Translations under genes and position numbers: made by a program
Shown here: piece by piece, positions 1 through 7,988 of the stretch
Layout of the letters: each line of letters starts with the position of its first letter
Numbering within the stretch: position 1 is the first letter of the stretch
Notes under the pieces: model-generated
Seen by the model: only the letters and a program-made list of their open reading frames with translations
What the model was told of the DNA's origin: nothing
Database searches by the model: none
DNA from: a virus
DNA: 47,622 nucleotides
IMG/VR virus record: IMGVR_UViG_3300020601_000020
Span: 1 to 47,622 of that record
Strand: one strand, 5' to 3'

Positions 1-1305
1 ATCATCCATCCAAGAAATTTCCTCTGGTAGAGTGTGTTTAGAAGCTAAAACGGATACATGATTACGGTTATGCGCAAGTATCTCTTCCATTTCTGAAAGC
101 ATATTATGTAAATCAGGAAGCGACATAGAATTAAGTTTTGCTATTTCTTTTATTATGAGTTGCAATCGCTGCTCATCATTTTCTTCTGTATCATAACTCT
201 CGTCAATCCAAGGAGAGAATGTTTTGAACCCCATGTTTGTTATATATTCTAGATAATATGCACTTGCATATCCTATGAAGGGCCTTTTACTTATCAGTGC
301 TTTGTATGTTTTTTCTGTAACAAAGGTTGCTGAAAAATCATTGTATGTGAGTTTAAATCTAGATTTCTCTGGGTGTGCTAATGTAGGCGCAAACGGAGCA
401 TGGTACGATGTAGCAGTGTCAAAATTTATAAACTCTATAGCATAATGTTTAAAGTGTGACTCAATGACAACATGGAAGCAAGCATCTTGTGTAGCGGTAA
501 TGATAAGATCATTCCATTTATCAGTAAGCCTCTCGCTATCGAAAGCATATTCGTTTAAAGTGTAGGGAACGGCGTTTAAAAATTGTTGTATTTTTTCGTG
601 TTTGTGATATGACTTATAATCTACGTCATTCGATTCAAGCCATTTGGCATACATTCCTTGCATTTCGGAAACACTATATTTTAGGGGGGACGTGCCGCCG
701 ATATAAGGATTGCAATTCCAAAAAGTAAAATTGCAAGTGCTTGGGTCTAAAATACCTCTTTCATGCAGTCTGTAAAATAAGTCAAGCCTTTCAGCTTTAA
801 AATTTCTGCTGAATATACTAAATTTTTTAGTTGGTGTTGGATTGCTGTCCAGTCCAATCTTGTGACAATAATTTACCCAGACAGGTTGCATGTAAGTTGT
901 CGGTAAGGGAAACTCTCTTTTTTTAAACGCTCGGTGTAGTAGAGACTCAAAGTTTATATCAAGGCAGCCAATAAAAACTTTATGCATTTGATTTTGCATA
1001 TTGTGTTTTTCAAACATAGAAATCCAATGATCTATGTCATAGTAATTATAGTAGTCGGTGACATATGATATCACTAATTTCCAATTAGGCTTTTTCTTGA
1101 ATGTTTGCCAAAGATCATCGTTGATGAATTTTCTTAAAGGTATTTGATGCTGTGTTCGATCAGTCTCGTTATAAAATAGCACAACCTCAGTCTCTTCCGA
1201 AAATTTCCGGCTTGACATAAACTCAGTGATTTTAGTTTTGGGATGTGTGATATTACTGTTCACGATATAACTGCCATCTGTTAACACAAATAGAGGTTTT
1301 TCCAT
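1..1305 (-). CDS. Putative glycosyltransferase (exostosin/fucosyltransferase-like), C-terminus cut by window edge
   Basis: An uninterrupted reading frame runs from an ATG at 1305 to the window edge (435 codons, no stop), so the gene is 3'-truncated by the window. Translation begins MEKPLFVLTDGSYIVNSN. The part around residues 330-380 reads FVTEKTYKALISKRPFIGYA and then GFKTFSPWIDESYD. This resembles the nucleotide-sugar-binding end of phage and giant-virus glycosyltransferases of the exostosin/fucosyltransferase type (family knowledge, not tested here). It probably transfers a sugar to a phage or host glycan; the acceptor is unknown. The start lies 3 nt behind the TGA of the upstream oxygenase gene (TGATAATG), so the two are probably co-transcribed and translationally coupled. 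The gene lies beyond the terminator that ends the capsid transcript. Confidence 0.7.
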   Translation of the reverse strand, partial: MEKPLFVLTDGSYIVNSNITHPKTKITEFMSSRKFSEETEVVLFYNETDRTQHQIPLRKFINDDLWQTFKKKPNWKLVISYVTDYYNYYDIDHWISMFEKHNMQNQMHKVFIGCLDINFESLLHRAFKKREFPLPTTYMQPVWVNYCHKIGLDSNPTPTKKFSIFSRNFKAERLDLFYRLHERGILDPSTCNFTFWNCNPYIGGTSPLKYSVSEMQGMYAKWLESNDVDYKSYHKHEKIQQFLNAVPYTLNEYAFDSERLTDKWNDLIITATQDACFHVVIESHFKHYAIEFINFDTATSYHAPFAPTLAHPEKSRFKLTYNDFSATFVTEKTYKALISKRPFIGYASAYYLEYITNMGFKTFSPWIDESYDTEENDEQRLQLIIKEIAKLNSMSLPDLHNMLSEMEEILAHNRNHVSVLASKHTLPEEISWMDD

Positions 1306-1307
1306 TA

Positions 1308-2039
1308 TCATTTTCTCGAGGTTATATCATATGGCGCGTTAGCTTCTCTATCATACCAGTACAAACTTCTATGAGGTCTATCATCTGTGTTATATGTAGA
1401 GTTGCTAGTATAGAAAAACAATCTGAATGTTGTTCGGTGCATTTCTTCAGGGCAATCTATAGCCTTTGGATACCCATGAAACCCTCTCATGTGATCGTTC
1501 CATATGATAGCGCGATTGAAAAGGCAGTCTACACTTTTGATGCATTCCTTTTTGTCGAAATCCCAAAATTCAAATGCACCGTTGTATTCTGGTTTCCAAT
1601 CAGGCGTCAGGTATATTATAAATGCACAGGCTCTATGCAGCTTTAGTTCTTCGTTCCAATTAAAGTCAGTATGTACTTTGAGCGAATCTCCGCTCCAGCT
1701 TTTAGAATACCCTGCTCCTGTGATATGCGGGTCAGGAATGAGTCCAGAGAAGCCTGTAAGATCTTCTAGCCAACGTATCCCTTCACTGCTATGTAACTGC
1801 TCTAGTAATTCTCTAGCAACAGGCATATGAGGTAACTGTATACATTCTTGCATACTACTATTATTTCTTGTAAAAGTAGTCCAGTATTCTTCGGGAATAG
1901 TCTGCGCTTCTTTATATAGCCTTAGCGCAAAGTCAACGGGGAGAAAGTTTTCTAGGACCGCAGATGGGGTAGGAAGTGTAGTTGCATACTCATTTCTTTT
2001 ACCACCATGTAAGTCTGTTACATGCTTCATTATAGTCAT
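1308..2039 (-). CDS. 2OG-Fe(II) dioxygenase (prolyl/lysyl-hydroxylase-like)
   Basis: A 243-aa protein with the facial-triad pattern of 2-oxoglutarate/Fe(II) dioxygenases on a double-stranded beta-helix: HTD (His123, Asp125, in KVHTDFNW), a distal His (His188, in MRGFHGYP) and the 2OG-binding Arg (Arg206, in RTTFRLFF). Such enzymes hydroxylate proteins or small molecules; the substrate here is unknown. It sits between the capsid gene terminator and a glycosyltransferase that starts 3 nt after its stop, so hydroxylation followed by glycosylation is a reasonable guess. The ATG at 2039 lies only 5 nt after a TATAAATA late-promoter box. A second in-frame ATG at 2030 (Met4) may be the true start. 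Neither has a Shine-Dalgarno sequence. Confidence 0.82.
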   Translation of the reverse strand: MTIMKHVTDLHGGKRNEYATTLPTPSAVLENFLPVDFALRLYKEAQTIPEEYWTTFTRNNSSMQECIQLPHMPVARELLEQLHSSEGIRWLEDLTGFSGLIPDPHITGAGYSKSWSGDSLKVHTDFNWNEELKLHRACAFIIYLTPDWKPEYNGAFEFWDFDKKECIKSVDCLFNRAIIWNDHMRGFHGYPKAIDCPEEMHRTTFRLFFYTSNSTYNTDDRPHRSLYWYDREANAPYDITSRK

Positions 2040-2044
2040 GCAAT

Positions 2045-2052
2045 TATTTATA
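2045..2052 (-). promoter_or_regulatory. T4-type late promoter TATAAATA
   Basis: Exact TATAAATA on the minus strand directly before the 2OG-oxygenase gene. It lies just past the gp23 terminator, so it would restart transcription for the oxygenase/glycosyltransferase pair. Confidence 0.6.
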
Positions 2053-2056
2053 AGGC

Positions 2057-2081
2057 AAAAAAAAGCGCACCGAAGTGCGCT
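2057..2081 (-). terminator. Rho-independent terminator with UUCG tetraloop behind gp23
   Basis: On the minus strand AGCGCAC-TTCG-GTGCGCT forms a perfect 7-bp GC-rich stem capped by a UUCG tetraloop. It is followed directly by a run of T residues. It begins about 30 nt after the gp23 stop codon and is the strongest terminator in the window. Confidence 0.92.
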
Positions 2082-2111
2082 CTTAAAATTGTCCTTTACG
2101 GATTCTTTTTC

Positions 2112-3383
2112 TTACATCAAGTTTGTAACTTTAACTCGACGGTAGTACTGATTGCGAGATGCAGTGAATGTATCAGCATCAGTTGTACCATTGGCTTGTG
2201 TTACGAACGGGTTAGCGATCATGCCGTAGCGAGTCTTGAAGCCGATCTTTGGCTGGAATGTCGCTGGGTCGATTGCGCGAACCATCTGTAAAGGAACATA
2301 TGGGCAGTAGAAAATACCTGCGTCATAAGCACTAGAACCTTTGTATCCTGCAACATAGAACTGACTAGCAGAACCTGTGTTAGCGGAGTAAGGATCGATG
2401 TATACTTTGTAACGACCGTTCAATGTACCAGCAAAAGTGTTGCCAGTATCGTCAACGTTTAAGTCAGTAGACAAAGCAGGAGTATAGTCAAGAACGCCTG
2501 ACATAGCCAAAGCACTTGCAACGTCTGCTGAACAGATGATGAAGTTACCTTTTCCACGTCGAGTGTCTTGTGCGATTACGTTTGCATCACGCTCGATGTT
2601 GAACAACAAGCCTTTGAAACGCTCTACAGACCAACGACCGTTAGAGTCAACGTCCAAGTCGAAAGTACCAGGAGTTGCAGTAGATGCAGCACCAGGCTTA
2701 GCGACTTTGTAGATTGTGCGAATTACTTCGCGGTTAATTTCAGCAAGAATTTCTTGAGACAAGATGTTGCTCAACTCGCCTTCTGCGTCAAGACCGTGTA
2801 CTGCTTTCAAGTCTTGTGCAAGTTCTACTGTGTACTCAGCTTTCAACGCGCGGGTCTTAGCAGTAACAGTTGTCTTTTCGATGCTGAATGCCATCTCATT
2901 AAGAGTAACACTGTCACCGAAGTCCTCGCCAGTTGCTGTTGCAACGCCAGTACCTGTTGTGTAAGCACCATCTACTGGGTTAGAACCGTCATGAGCACCA
3001 GCGCCAGAGAAGTCAGTATCGGCTTCGTTGAACAGTGCTTCAGCGCCGGCCTGTGTGCCGTAGTGTGACTTCATAGCAAAGATAAGACCAGTAGGTCCAG
3101 TCATTGGCTGAACGCCAGCGACATCATATGCCATAAGGTTAGGAAGTGCGCGTCTTACCAATGAGATAAGAATCGGATCGTAGTTGTCGATTCCGCCACC
3201 AGTTACGCTGTTGCTAGGTGCTGCTTCTGAAAACAGAGCTTGCTTTTCTTCACGAAGAGCTTTCTCTTGGTTTTCCAGAATAACAGTAGTAACGGCGCGC
3301 TTGTGCGGGTCTTTAATGGCAGGCAAGTCAGCGTGTTCGAGGACAGGACTCCATTTCTGTTGTAATTGCTCTGAAAGATACAT
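2112..3383 (-). CDS. gp23: Major capsid protein (T4 gp23 homologue)
   Basis: A 423-aa homologue of the T4 major head protein, which forms the hexamers of the icosahedral shell. The N-terminal region carries ILENQEKALREE, then LFSEAAPSN, and SLVRRALPNLMAYDVAGVQP, which is the hallmark of T4-like gp23. A Glu53-Ala54 junction (LFSE/AAP) fits the [hydrophobic]-x-Glu cleavage pattern of the gp21 prohead protease, so the first 53 residues are probably a propeptide (inference). It is shorter than T4 gp23 (521 aa), as in many marine T4-like phages. The ATG at 3383 has AAGGAG 8 nt upstream and its own TATAAATAG late promoter. The order gp20-core-gp21-gp22-gp23 is that of T4. The gene ends at a strong terminator. 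Confidence 0.97.
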   Translation of the reverse strand: MYLSEQLQQKWSPVLEHADLPAIKDPHKRAVTTVILENQEKALREEKQALFSEAAPSNSVTGGGIDNYDPILISLVRRALPNLMAYDVAGVQPMTGPTGLIFAMKSHYGTQAGAEALFNEADTDFSGAGAHDGSNPVDGAYTTGTGVATATGEDFGDSVTLNEMAFSIEKTTVTAKTRALKAEYTVELAQDLKAVHGLDAEGELSNILSQEILAEINREVIRTIYKVAKPGAASTATPGTFDLDVDSNGRWSVERFKGLLFNIERDANVIAQDTRRGKGNFIICSADVASALAMSGVLDYTPALSTDLNVDDTGNTFAGTLNGRYKVYIDPYSANTGSASQFYVAGYKGSSAYDAGIFYCPYVPLQMVRAIDPATFQPKIGFKTRYGMIANPFVTQANGTTDADTFTASRNQYYRRVKVTNLM

Positions 3384-3424
3384 TTAAGTTTCTCCTTACT
3401 TGGTTGTGTATATAATATTATTAC

Positions 3425-3432
3425 TATTTATA
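3425..3432 (-). promoter_or_regulatory. T4-type late promoter for gp23 (TATAAATAG)
   Basis: Exact TATAAATA followed by G on the minus strand, in the short gap between gp22 and gp23. It lies about 42 nt before the gp23 ATG, leaving room for a leader with a good AAGGAG site. Confidence 0.85.
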
Positions 3433-3437
3433 AAAAA

Positions 3438-4592
3438 TTACTTTTTGACTGCTTTGCTAATAGACTGCGTGTATATAGCCATTGCATTGTTTTCGGTAAT
3501 GAATTCTTCTTCTACCGTATCTTGCATTTTGTCTTCGGTTGTAGCCTTAACCTTAGGGAAATAATTCTCTTTGATTACAGATACTTTCTCAGCAAACATG
3601 TCTTCAGTATCAAACTCAACGTTCTCAACCAATTTAGCAAGTTTTTCGGCTTCTGTTACGGTCAGATCAGTAGACGCTTCAGTTAGTGCCTGTTGACGTT
3701 GAAGTGCTACTTTTTCAGAAACCATTGCAATTTTCTCTGCAACGTTCTCGTCCAACTTAGTCTTCAGTTCATCAATTTGAGTCTGCATTTCACCTAGTAC
3801 GTCATACTTCTCAGCAGGTACTTCGATGTAATGATCTTCAAACAAGCCCTTCATGCCTTTGATAAAGTCTTCAGTAATTTCTGTCCTGAGTCCTCGCTCA
3901 ATTGCAAGTTCGTTTTCCTTCATCCAATTTTCAGCAACATATGAAAGATACGCATCGATCTTCTCGACCATATCAGTACGGAACTCTTCTTCCGCTAATT
4001 TTGCTTCTTCTCGAATGTCAGATTCAATAGCGTCAATTTCTGATGCTACTCTAGCAGTTAGTACTGCTTCAAAGATAGATGCAGCTTTTACTTTGAAGTC
4101 TTCGCTTAGATGTTCTTCGTCAGCAAATAGTGAAGCGATATCATGCTCTACTAGTTCACTTTCGTCTTCAGCGGAAATTTCTTCTACTTCATCTTCAGCG
4201 ATAACTTCCTGATCTTCTTCAACTTCTACTTCTTCCTCTTCGCGGACGCCAGCAGATGTTGGGTTGTTTACAACAGACGCAGAGTCTGTGCCACTGTCAT
4301 AGTTTGGAGCTTGTCCAGCGCCGTTACCTTTAGGCAGTGTTGTGTCTTTGGATGCTTTTGCAGATGCAGCTTTTCCAACAGGTGAAGTTAATCCACCTTT
4401 GTCATCTGATCCTGATAAGTCTTCCTGTTCTGGATTAGCATTTGAGTCACCCTGTGTAGGGATAGTCTTGTCACCAACATCTTTCGAGTTTGGTAAACCA
4501 GCCTTTTCCTCAATGCTTTGAGCTTCTTCAACAAGGGTGTCTACTTCACCGACCTTGCCAAGGAGCTCTCTGATTTTGGATTCAACAGCCAT
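3438..4592 (-). CDS. gp22: Prohead core scaffold protein (T4 gp22 homologue)
   Basis: A 384-aa, very acidic protein that starts MAVESKIRELLGKVGEVDT, between gp21 and gp23 where T4 carries the main scaffold gene. Residues about 1-115 are polar and low-complexity, and residues about 118-165 form a Glu/Asp-rich linker. The C-terminal half is alpha-helical with heptad-like spacing (for example DVLGEMQTQIDELKTKLDEN). It is expected to form the internal core of the prohead and to be degraded by gp21 during maturation. It is longer than T4 gp22 (269 aa), mostly through the N-terminal low-complexity part. The ATG at 4592 has AAGGAG 7 nt upstream. Assignment rests on position and composition more than on conserved motifs. 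Confidence 0.88.
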   Translation of the reverse strand: MAVESKIRELLGKVGEVDTLVEEAQSIEEKAGLPNSKDVGDKTIPTQGDSNANPEQEDLSGSDDKGGLTSPVGKAASAKASKDTTLPKGNGAGQAPNYDSGTDSASVVNNPTSAGVREEEEVEVEEDQEVIAEDEVEEISAEDESELVEHDIASLFADEEHLSEDFKVKAASIFEAVLTARVASEIDAIESDIREEAKLAEEEFRTDMVEKIDAYLSYVAENWMKENELAIERGLRTEITEDFIKGMKGLFEDHYIEVPAEKYDVLGEMQTQIDELKTKLDENVAEKIAMVSEKVALQRQQALTEASTDLTVTEAEKLAKLVENVEFDTEDMFAEKVSVIKENYFPKVKATTEDKMQDTVEEEFITENNAMAIYTQSISKAVKK

Positions 4593-4623
4593 TTAATGTC
4601 TCCTTAAAGTTTGTTAACTTGTT

Positions 4624-4631
4624 TATTTATA
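4624..4631 (-). promoter_or_regulatory. T4-type late promoter for gp22
   Basis: Exact TATAAATA on the minus strand in the gap between gp21 and gp22, about 32 nt before the gp22 ATG. Confidence 0.83.
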
Positions 4632-4636
4632 TAAAT

Positions 4637-5293
4637 TTAAATTTTGGATAACTTGTTCAAGAATGAGCTAAACACCTGAATCTTCGCTTCTTCTAGTTCA
4701 CGGCTAGATGCTTTGCGAATTGTTTGTTGTGCCTGTTCCATATCCCTTGCAGTCCAGATACCGTCAACCATTACCCATTCTCTATTTTCCATAATACCTT
4801 CAACATATGCATCTGGTGCAGAAGGATCTGCTACGATGTCAGCGGCTGTTGCCAGCATAAAATCGTTTTGGACTTCATTGATTCCATTCTTTTCTTTAAT
4901 GGATCCAAGCCCTCTTGAACTGACGCCTAACTGAGCGCCTGCTTCAATTAAATTAGCTGCGATTTTTCCCATTGGAGTGTCTAAAATCTTAGCTTTACCT
5001 ATCCAGTTATCGCCGTCTTCTTTCAATGATACGATCATGTGTGACACGCGATCAAGATTAAGTGACGGTCCTTCTGGGTGACCAAGTTCGCCTAATGCTC
5101 TCTTCTTGTCAATACTTTCGGCGGTGTATCGTGCGACTTCATTTCGCATAACTTCTTTAGGGTATACTCTGCCGTTACGATTTTTTAAATTTGATTGTAG
5201 GAAAACGCCCTCGATGAAAAGATTCTTCTTTCCATCTTTGCTTTCTTCTAAAAAGTATTGAACGTCTTCATTTAATTCTTTGATTAATCTCAT
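4637..5293 (-). CDS. gp21: Prohead maturation protease (T4 gp21 homologue)
   Basis: A 218-aa serine protease of the T4 gp21 prohead peptidase family (T4 gp21 is 212 aa). Recognisable blocks are NLFIEGVFLQSNLKNRNGR near residues 24-42, GELGHPEG with His72, DRVSHMIVSLKEDG with His85, and LGVSSRGLGS with Ser125/Ser126. These are candidate catalytic His and Ser residues. In the T4 pathway it cleaves scaffold and capsid proteins and then itself before DNA packaging. The ATG at 5293 overlaps the stop of the upstream gene by one base (TAATG), so translation is coupled. No promoter lies directly before it. Confidence 0.94.
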   Translation of the reverse strand: MRLIKELNEDVQYFLEESKDGKKNLFIEGVFLQSNLKNRNGRVYPKEVMRNEVARYTAESIDKKRALGELGHPEGPSLNLDRVSHMIVSLKEDGDNWIGKAKILDTPMGKIAANLIEAGAQLGVSSRGLGSIKEKNGINEVQNDFMLATAADIVADPSAPDAYVEGIMENREWVMVDGIWTARDMEQAQQTIRKASSRELEEAKIQVFSSFLNKLSKI

Positions 5294-5688
5294 TAGCCTA
5301 GATCTCCATCAGCGCCTTGGTGTTGTTGTGAGCCGTAACCTGCAATCTTTGCTGCCTGTACAATTACTGTACCACCAGCGCCAGTGACACTAACGACAAT
5401 ATCAGACTCGTTCTCTCTGTTATCAGAGAAGCCGAAAAATTCTAATTTTCCTGACATGTGTAAAGTATGCAGCAAGACACTGTTTCTTGTGATAGTAGCA
5501 GTCGCACCATCACCGAGTGTCCAATAAATGGCACTAATATCTACAACCGGGGTACCTACAGTTTCTGTTGATTTTTTAAGTTCATTATTCAAACGAATTG
5601 TCTGAGCAGCAGGTGTACTGCCATCTTCAGAGACAACAGTAACACCTTGAACCTGTGTTAATTTAAGATTTGCTTGAGTAGATGCCAT
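5293..5688 (-). CDS. Unknown 131-aa protein between the prohead core and protease genes
   Basis: I do not recognise this protein. It starts MASTQANLKLTQVQGVTVV and is predicted mostly beta, with alternating hydrophobic segments such as LEFFGFSDNRENESDIVVSV. It ends in a polar tail (QQHQGADGDLG). It has no signal peptide, membrane segment or cysteine. It lies in the head block between the gp68-like gene and gp21, where T4 has no equivalent gene, and shares a TAATG junction with gp21. A minor head or decoration protein is possible from position and fold only. A start at 5688 with AGGGG about 8 nt upstream is well supported, so the gene itself is secure although its role is not. Confidence 0.8.
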   Translation of the reverse strand: MASTQANLKLTQVQGVTVVSEDGSTPAAQTIRLNNELKKSTETVGTPVVDISAIYWTLGDGATATITRNSVLLHTLHMSGKLEFFGFSDNRENESDIVVSVTGAGGTVIVQAAKIAGYGSQQHQGADGDLG

Positions 5689-5701
5689 TTAGTTTTATCC
5701 C

Positions 5702-6139
5702 CTACTTCTTTTTCTTGTGATTCATATGGGAACCTTCTTCTAGCACTTCCATGCTATAAGTCTCACACGTTTCGATTCCATGTTCAAACATAACTTTATA
5801 CCACCAGACGGTGCCATTTGCATCTGGTTCAGCATGCTCACCCATGATCGGCTTACCTTCACCAAACTTAGGATGCACTACTTTAGTTGCGCAATTGTGT
5901 GTCAACTTAGGATCTTCAGAGTCACCCTGCTTTGGAGGTGTAGTATCACCTTCAGTGCTAGGCGCTTGGGGGTGCGCGGCAGTTGGCTTTTCTTTAGAAG
6001 TTTTAGCAACTGGCATCGCTTCTTCTGCTGCCATCTTTGCTAGTTGCTTTTGCTTTCTAGCGGCTCGACGTTCTGCTTTTGCGCGAATATCTCCCGCATC
6101 GTCTGCGGCAGATTCTCTAAACTCGTTAAATTTTTTCAT
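5702..6139 (-). CDS. Prohead core protein, gp68-like by position
   Basis: A 145-aa protein, highly charged. Residues 1-50 are Lys/Arg/Ala-rich (MKKFNEFRESAADD, RAERRAARKQKQ type), the middle is a Pro/Thr/Ser linker, and the C-terminal 65 residues form a compact part (VVHPKFGEGKPI, WYKVMFEHGIE) ending in KKKK. It occupies the T4 gene 68 place between the gp67-like gene and gp21. An in-frame ATG at 6190 would give a 162-aa form with GGAGG only 3 nt upstream. I prefer 6139 because MKKFNEF resembles usual starts of T4-like head proteins, AAGGA precedes it, and the overlap with the upstream gene falls to 14 bases. Function is inferred from position. Confidence 0.75.
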   Translation of the reverse strand: MKKFNEFRESAADDAGDIRAKAERRAARKQKQLAKMAAEEAMPVAKTSKEKPTAAHPQAPSTEGDTTPPKQGDSEDPKLTHNCATKVVHPKFGEGKPIMGEHAEPDANGTVWWYKVMFEHGIETCETYSMEVLEEGSHMNHKKKK

Positions 6140-6458
6140 CTGATCCTTGACCCTGTTGGGGTTCCTCCGATTCTGTTTCCGGTAGTTCATCGTCCTCCAC
6201 CTCTACTTGAGTTTCATCGTTATCCATCTCTGCATATTCAACGTCGGTTTCAATCGCATCGTTGTATATAGCAGCGGCTATATCTGCTTTTTTATCAGCA
6301 ACTAAATCGTCAGCGCGTACATTCATGATCCCATTAAAAGAATCTTGTGCGTCTGTCAGTTCTCCGTTAGCCCACTTGTCCATCATATCTCTGATGGCAT
6401 CCTGTCTAGCATCTTCTGGGCTAACTTCTAATTCGATTTCTGTTTCAACTTCACTCAT
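6126..6458 (-). CDS. Small acidic prohead core protein, gp67-like by position
   Basis: A 110-aa strongly acidic protein (MSEVETEIELEVSPED at the N-terminus; a C-terminal stretch of Asp/Glu with Gln). It follows the portal gene, as T4 gene 67 does. T4 gp67 is a small acidic core protein processed by gp21; the match here is composition and position, not motif. The frame is open from 6491, but the ATG at 6458 has AGAAGGTG just upstream and overlaps the gp20 stop by 8 bases (ATGAGTGA), which makes it the better start. Confidence 0.75.
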   Translation of the reverse strand: MSEVETEIELEVSPEDARQDAIRDMMDKWANGELTDAQDSFNGIMNVRADDLVADKKADIAAAIYNDAIETDVEYAEMDNDETQVEVEDDELPETESEEPQQGQGSDEKI

Positions 6459-7956
6459 TATTATCACCTTCTGGTTTTGGTTCGCTTGCAATCTGAGAAT
6501 TAATCTCTGTTATTTCTTCATCACTGAGCATAAGAATTTTCTTCTGAACATACTCTCGACTGAAGAATTGTCCTACGAATGGCGCAACACCATTCAATAC
6601 TTCTGTTCTACTTCTAAGAATTTCCTGATCTTTCGATTCAGTGTAGTAGGCATCTGAGGCAAACTTATATATGATTGTCTCTCTAATATCAGCCCATTCA
6701 TCTTCTTTGATGACCCCTTTTAATACTAACTGAGTCTTTAACAAGTCATCAAAAAGTACACTGAACCTACGTCTTAGCTTAGAAATAAATTTAACAAACT
6801 TCAATTCATCTCTATTTATCTCGGCGCTACGACCGAAATTTAAACCTGCTTGCTGTTCTAAACGAGAGACAGGCACGTTCAAAGATTGGTATAACTTTCT
6901 TTGGAAGTACTCTATGTCGCCTGTCTCACCTAGATTTGAACCTCCAGGTAATGTCTGAATCTCTGTGCCTCTGCCACCCTCTCTTCGTGGTAACCAGAAG
7001 TCTTCAAGCATAGACATGAATTTCTTATCATCGCGGATCTCGCCAGTAGAGGCATCGTATACTAATTTGTTACGATAGCGATCCATAATATCTTTTAAGT
7101 ATTGCTCTGCTTTCATTCTAGGCAGATTGCCTGTATCTACATAAAAGATTCTTCGTTCTGGTGCGCGAGTGATACGATAGATCACCGCAGCGTTTTCCAT
7201 CATTCTTAACTGATTCGCTGGACGAATCGCTTTATGTAAGAATGACAAAGGAATATTTTTATCTTGATCTACTAGTCCTGATGGGCAGTATGCAATTGCA
7301 TCTTTAGTAATACGCAACGCTTTGCTATCATGCAATGCATTATTTGACTGTATTTGCCCAGGCTTACTAGCAATTCCTTTATCATCGTATACAAAATATT
7401 CTTTAATTTCTTTAATGAAATTGACGCCTGTATTCGGATCCTTTTCCTTTTTAACATCTCGTATTAAACGTATTTTTCTAGGGTCGATATATCTAATATC
7501 AGTAATGCCCTGCTTTGGCTTTTGCATGTCAATCACTTTGTGAAAGTAGATTAGACCGTCAATATACCAACGTCTAAAATAATCTTGCGCTCTATTGTTA
7601 AAGTCAAACAATTTCAGCACTTCATTGAATTCATCGTGTATTGCTTTTTTTACAGCGGCAGAAACATTCACCGAATCAGTATCAACTGAGACGGGTCTCT
7701 CATCATCTAGATTTGAAATAGTGTCGTTGACGATATCTTCAATAGCAGTATCTACATCTGCCATCATAGAGATGTCACGATATCTTTTTATCAATTGCTC
7801 TTGAGTGTTTGCAACACCGTCGATGTCCAAGTAAGTGCCATAGTGTCCGCCAGCATTGCGAACGGTATCTATAGCACCGTCTTCAGAAGGAGGCACAAAC
7901 GACTTTTCAGACGCGAGTGCCTTTTTCCTGTTTATTTCAAACCCAAATATTTCCAT
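6451..7956 (-). CDS. gp20: Portal vertex protein (T4 gp20 homologue)
   Basis: A 501-aa homologue of T4 gp20 (524 aa), the dodecameric portal that nucleates head assembly and forms the DNA channel for the terminase. Characteristic blocks include YRDISMMADVDTAIEDIVND, LYFHKVIDM-type and IRYIDPRKIRLIR, YRITRAPERRIFYVDTGN, AEQYLKDIMDRYRNKLVYD and REGGRGTEIQTLPGGSNLG. All are typical of T4-like portals. The ATG at 7956 has AGGAG 6 nt upstream and a GATAAATA late-promoter-like box about 25 nt further. The last codons overlap the start of the gp67-like gene. Confidence 0.97.
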   Translation of the reverse strand: MEIFGFEINRKKALASEKSFVPPSEDGAIDTVRNAGGHYGTYLDIDGVANTQEQLIKRYRDISMMADVDTAIEDIVNDTISNLDDERPVSVDTDSVNVSAAVKKAIHDEFNEVLKLFDFNNRAQDYFRRWYIDGLIYFHKVIDMQKPKQGITDIRYIDPRKIRLIRDVKKEKDPNTGVNFIKEIKEYFVYDDKGIASKPGQIQSNNALHDSKALRITKDAIAYCPSGLVDQDKNIPLSFLHKAIRPANQLRMMENAAVIYRITRAPERRIFYVDTGNLPRMKAEQYLKDIMDRYRNKLVYDASTGEIRDDKKFMSMLEDFWLPRREGGRGTEIQTLPGGSNLGETGDIEYFQRKLYQSLNVPVSRLEQQAGLNFGRSAEINRDELKFVKFISKLRRRFSVLFDDLLKTQLVLKGVIKEDEWADIRETIIYKFASDAYYTESKDQEILRSRTEVLNGVAPFVGQFFSREYVQKKILMLSDEEITEINSQIASEPKPEGDNNE

Positions 7957-7980
7957 TATAATCTCCTAATCCACACTATG

Positions 7981-7988
7981 TATTTATC
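7981..7988 (-). promoter_or_regulatory. Late-promoter-like box GATAAATA for gp20
   Basis: One mismatch from TATAAATA, overlapping the end of gp19 and about 25 nt before the gp20 ATG. Its position matches the other late promoters. Confidence 0.55.

Noticed and set aside
2568-3068. A plus-strand frame of 166 codons, rich in Cys, opposite gp23
   Set aside because: It lies inside the major capsid gene, has unlikely composition and no ribosome site.
6813-6820. A GATAAATA late-promoter-like box inside gp20
   Set aside because: It is far from any gene start and has a mismatch; it is probably chance in AT-rich coding sequence.
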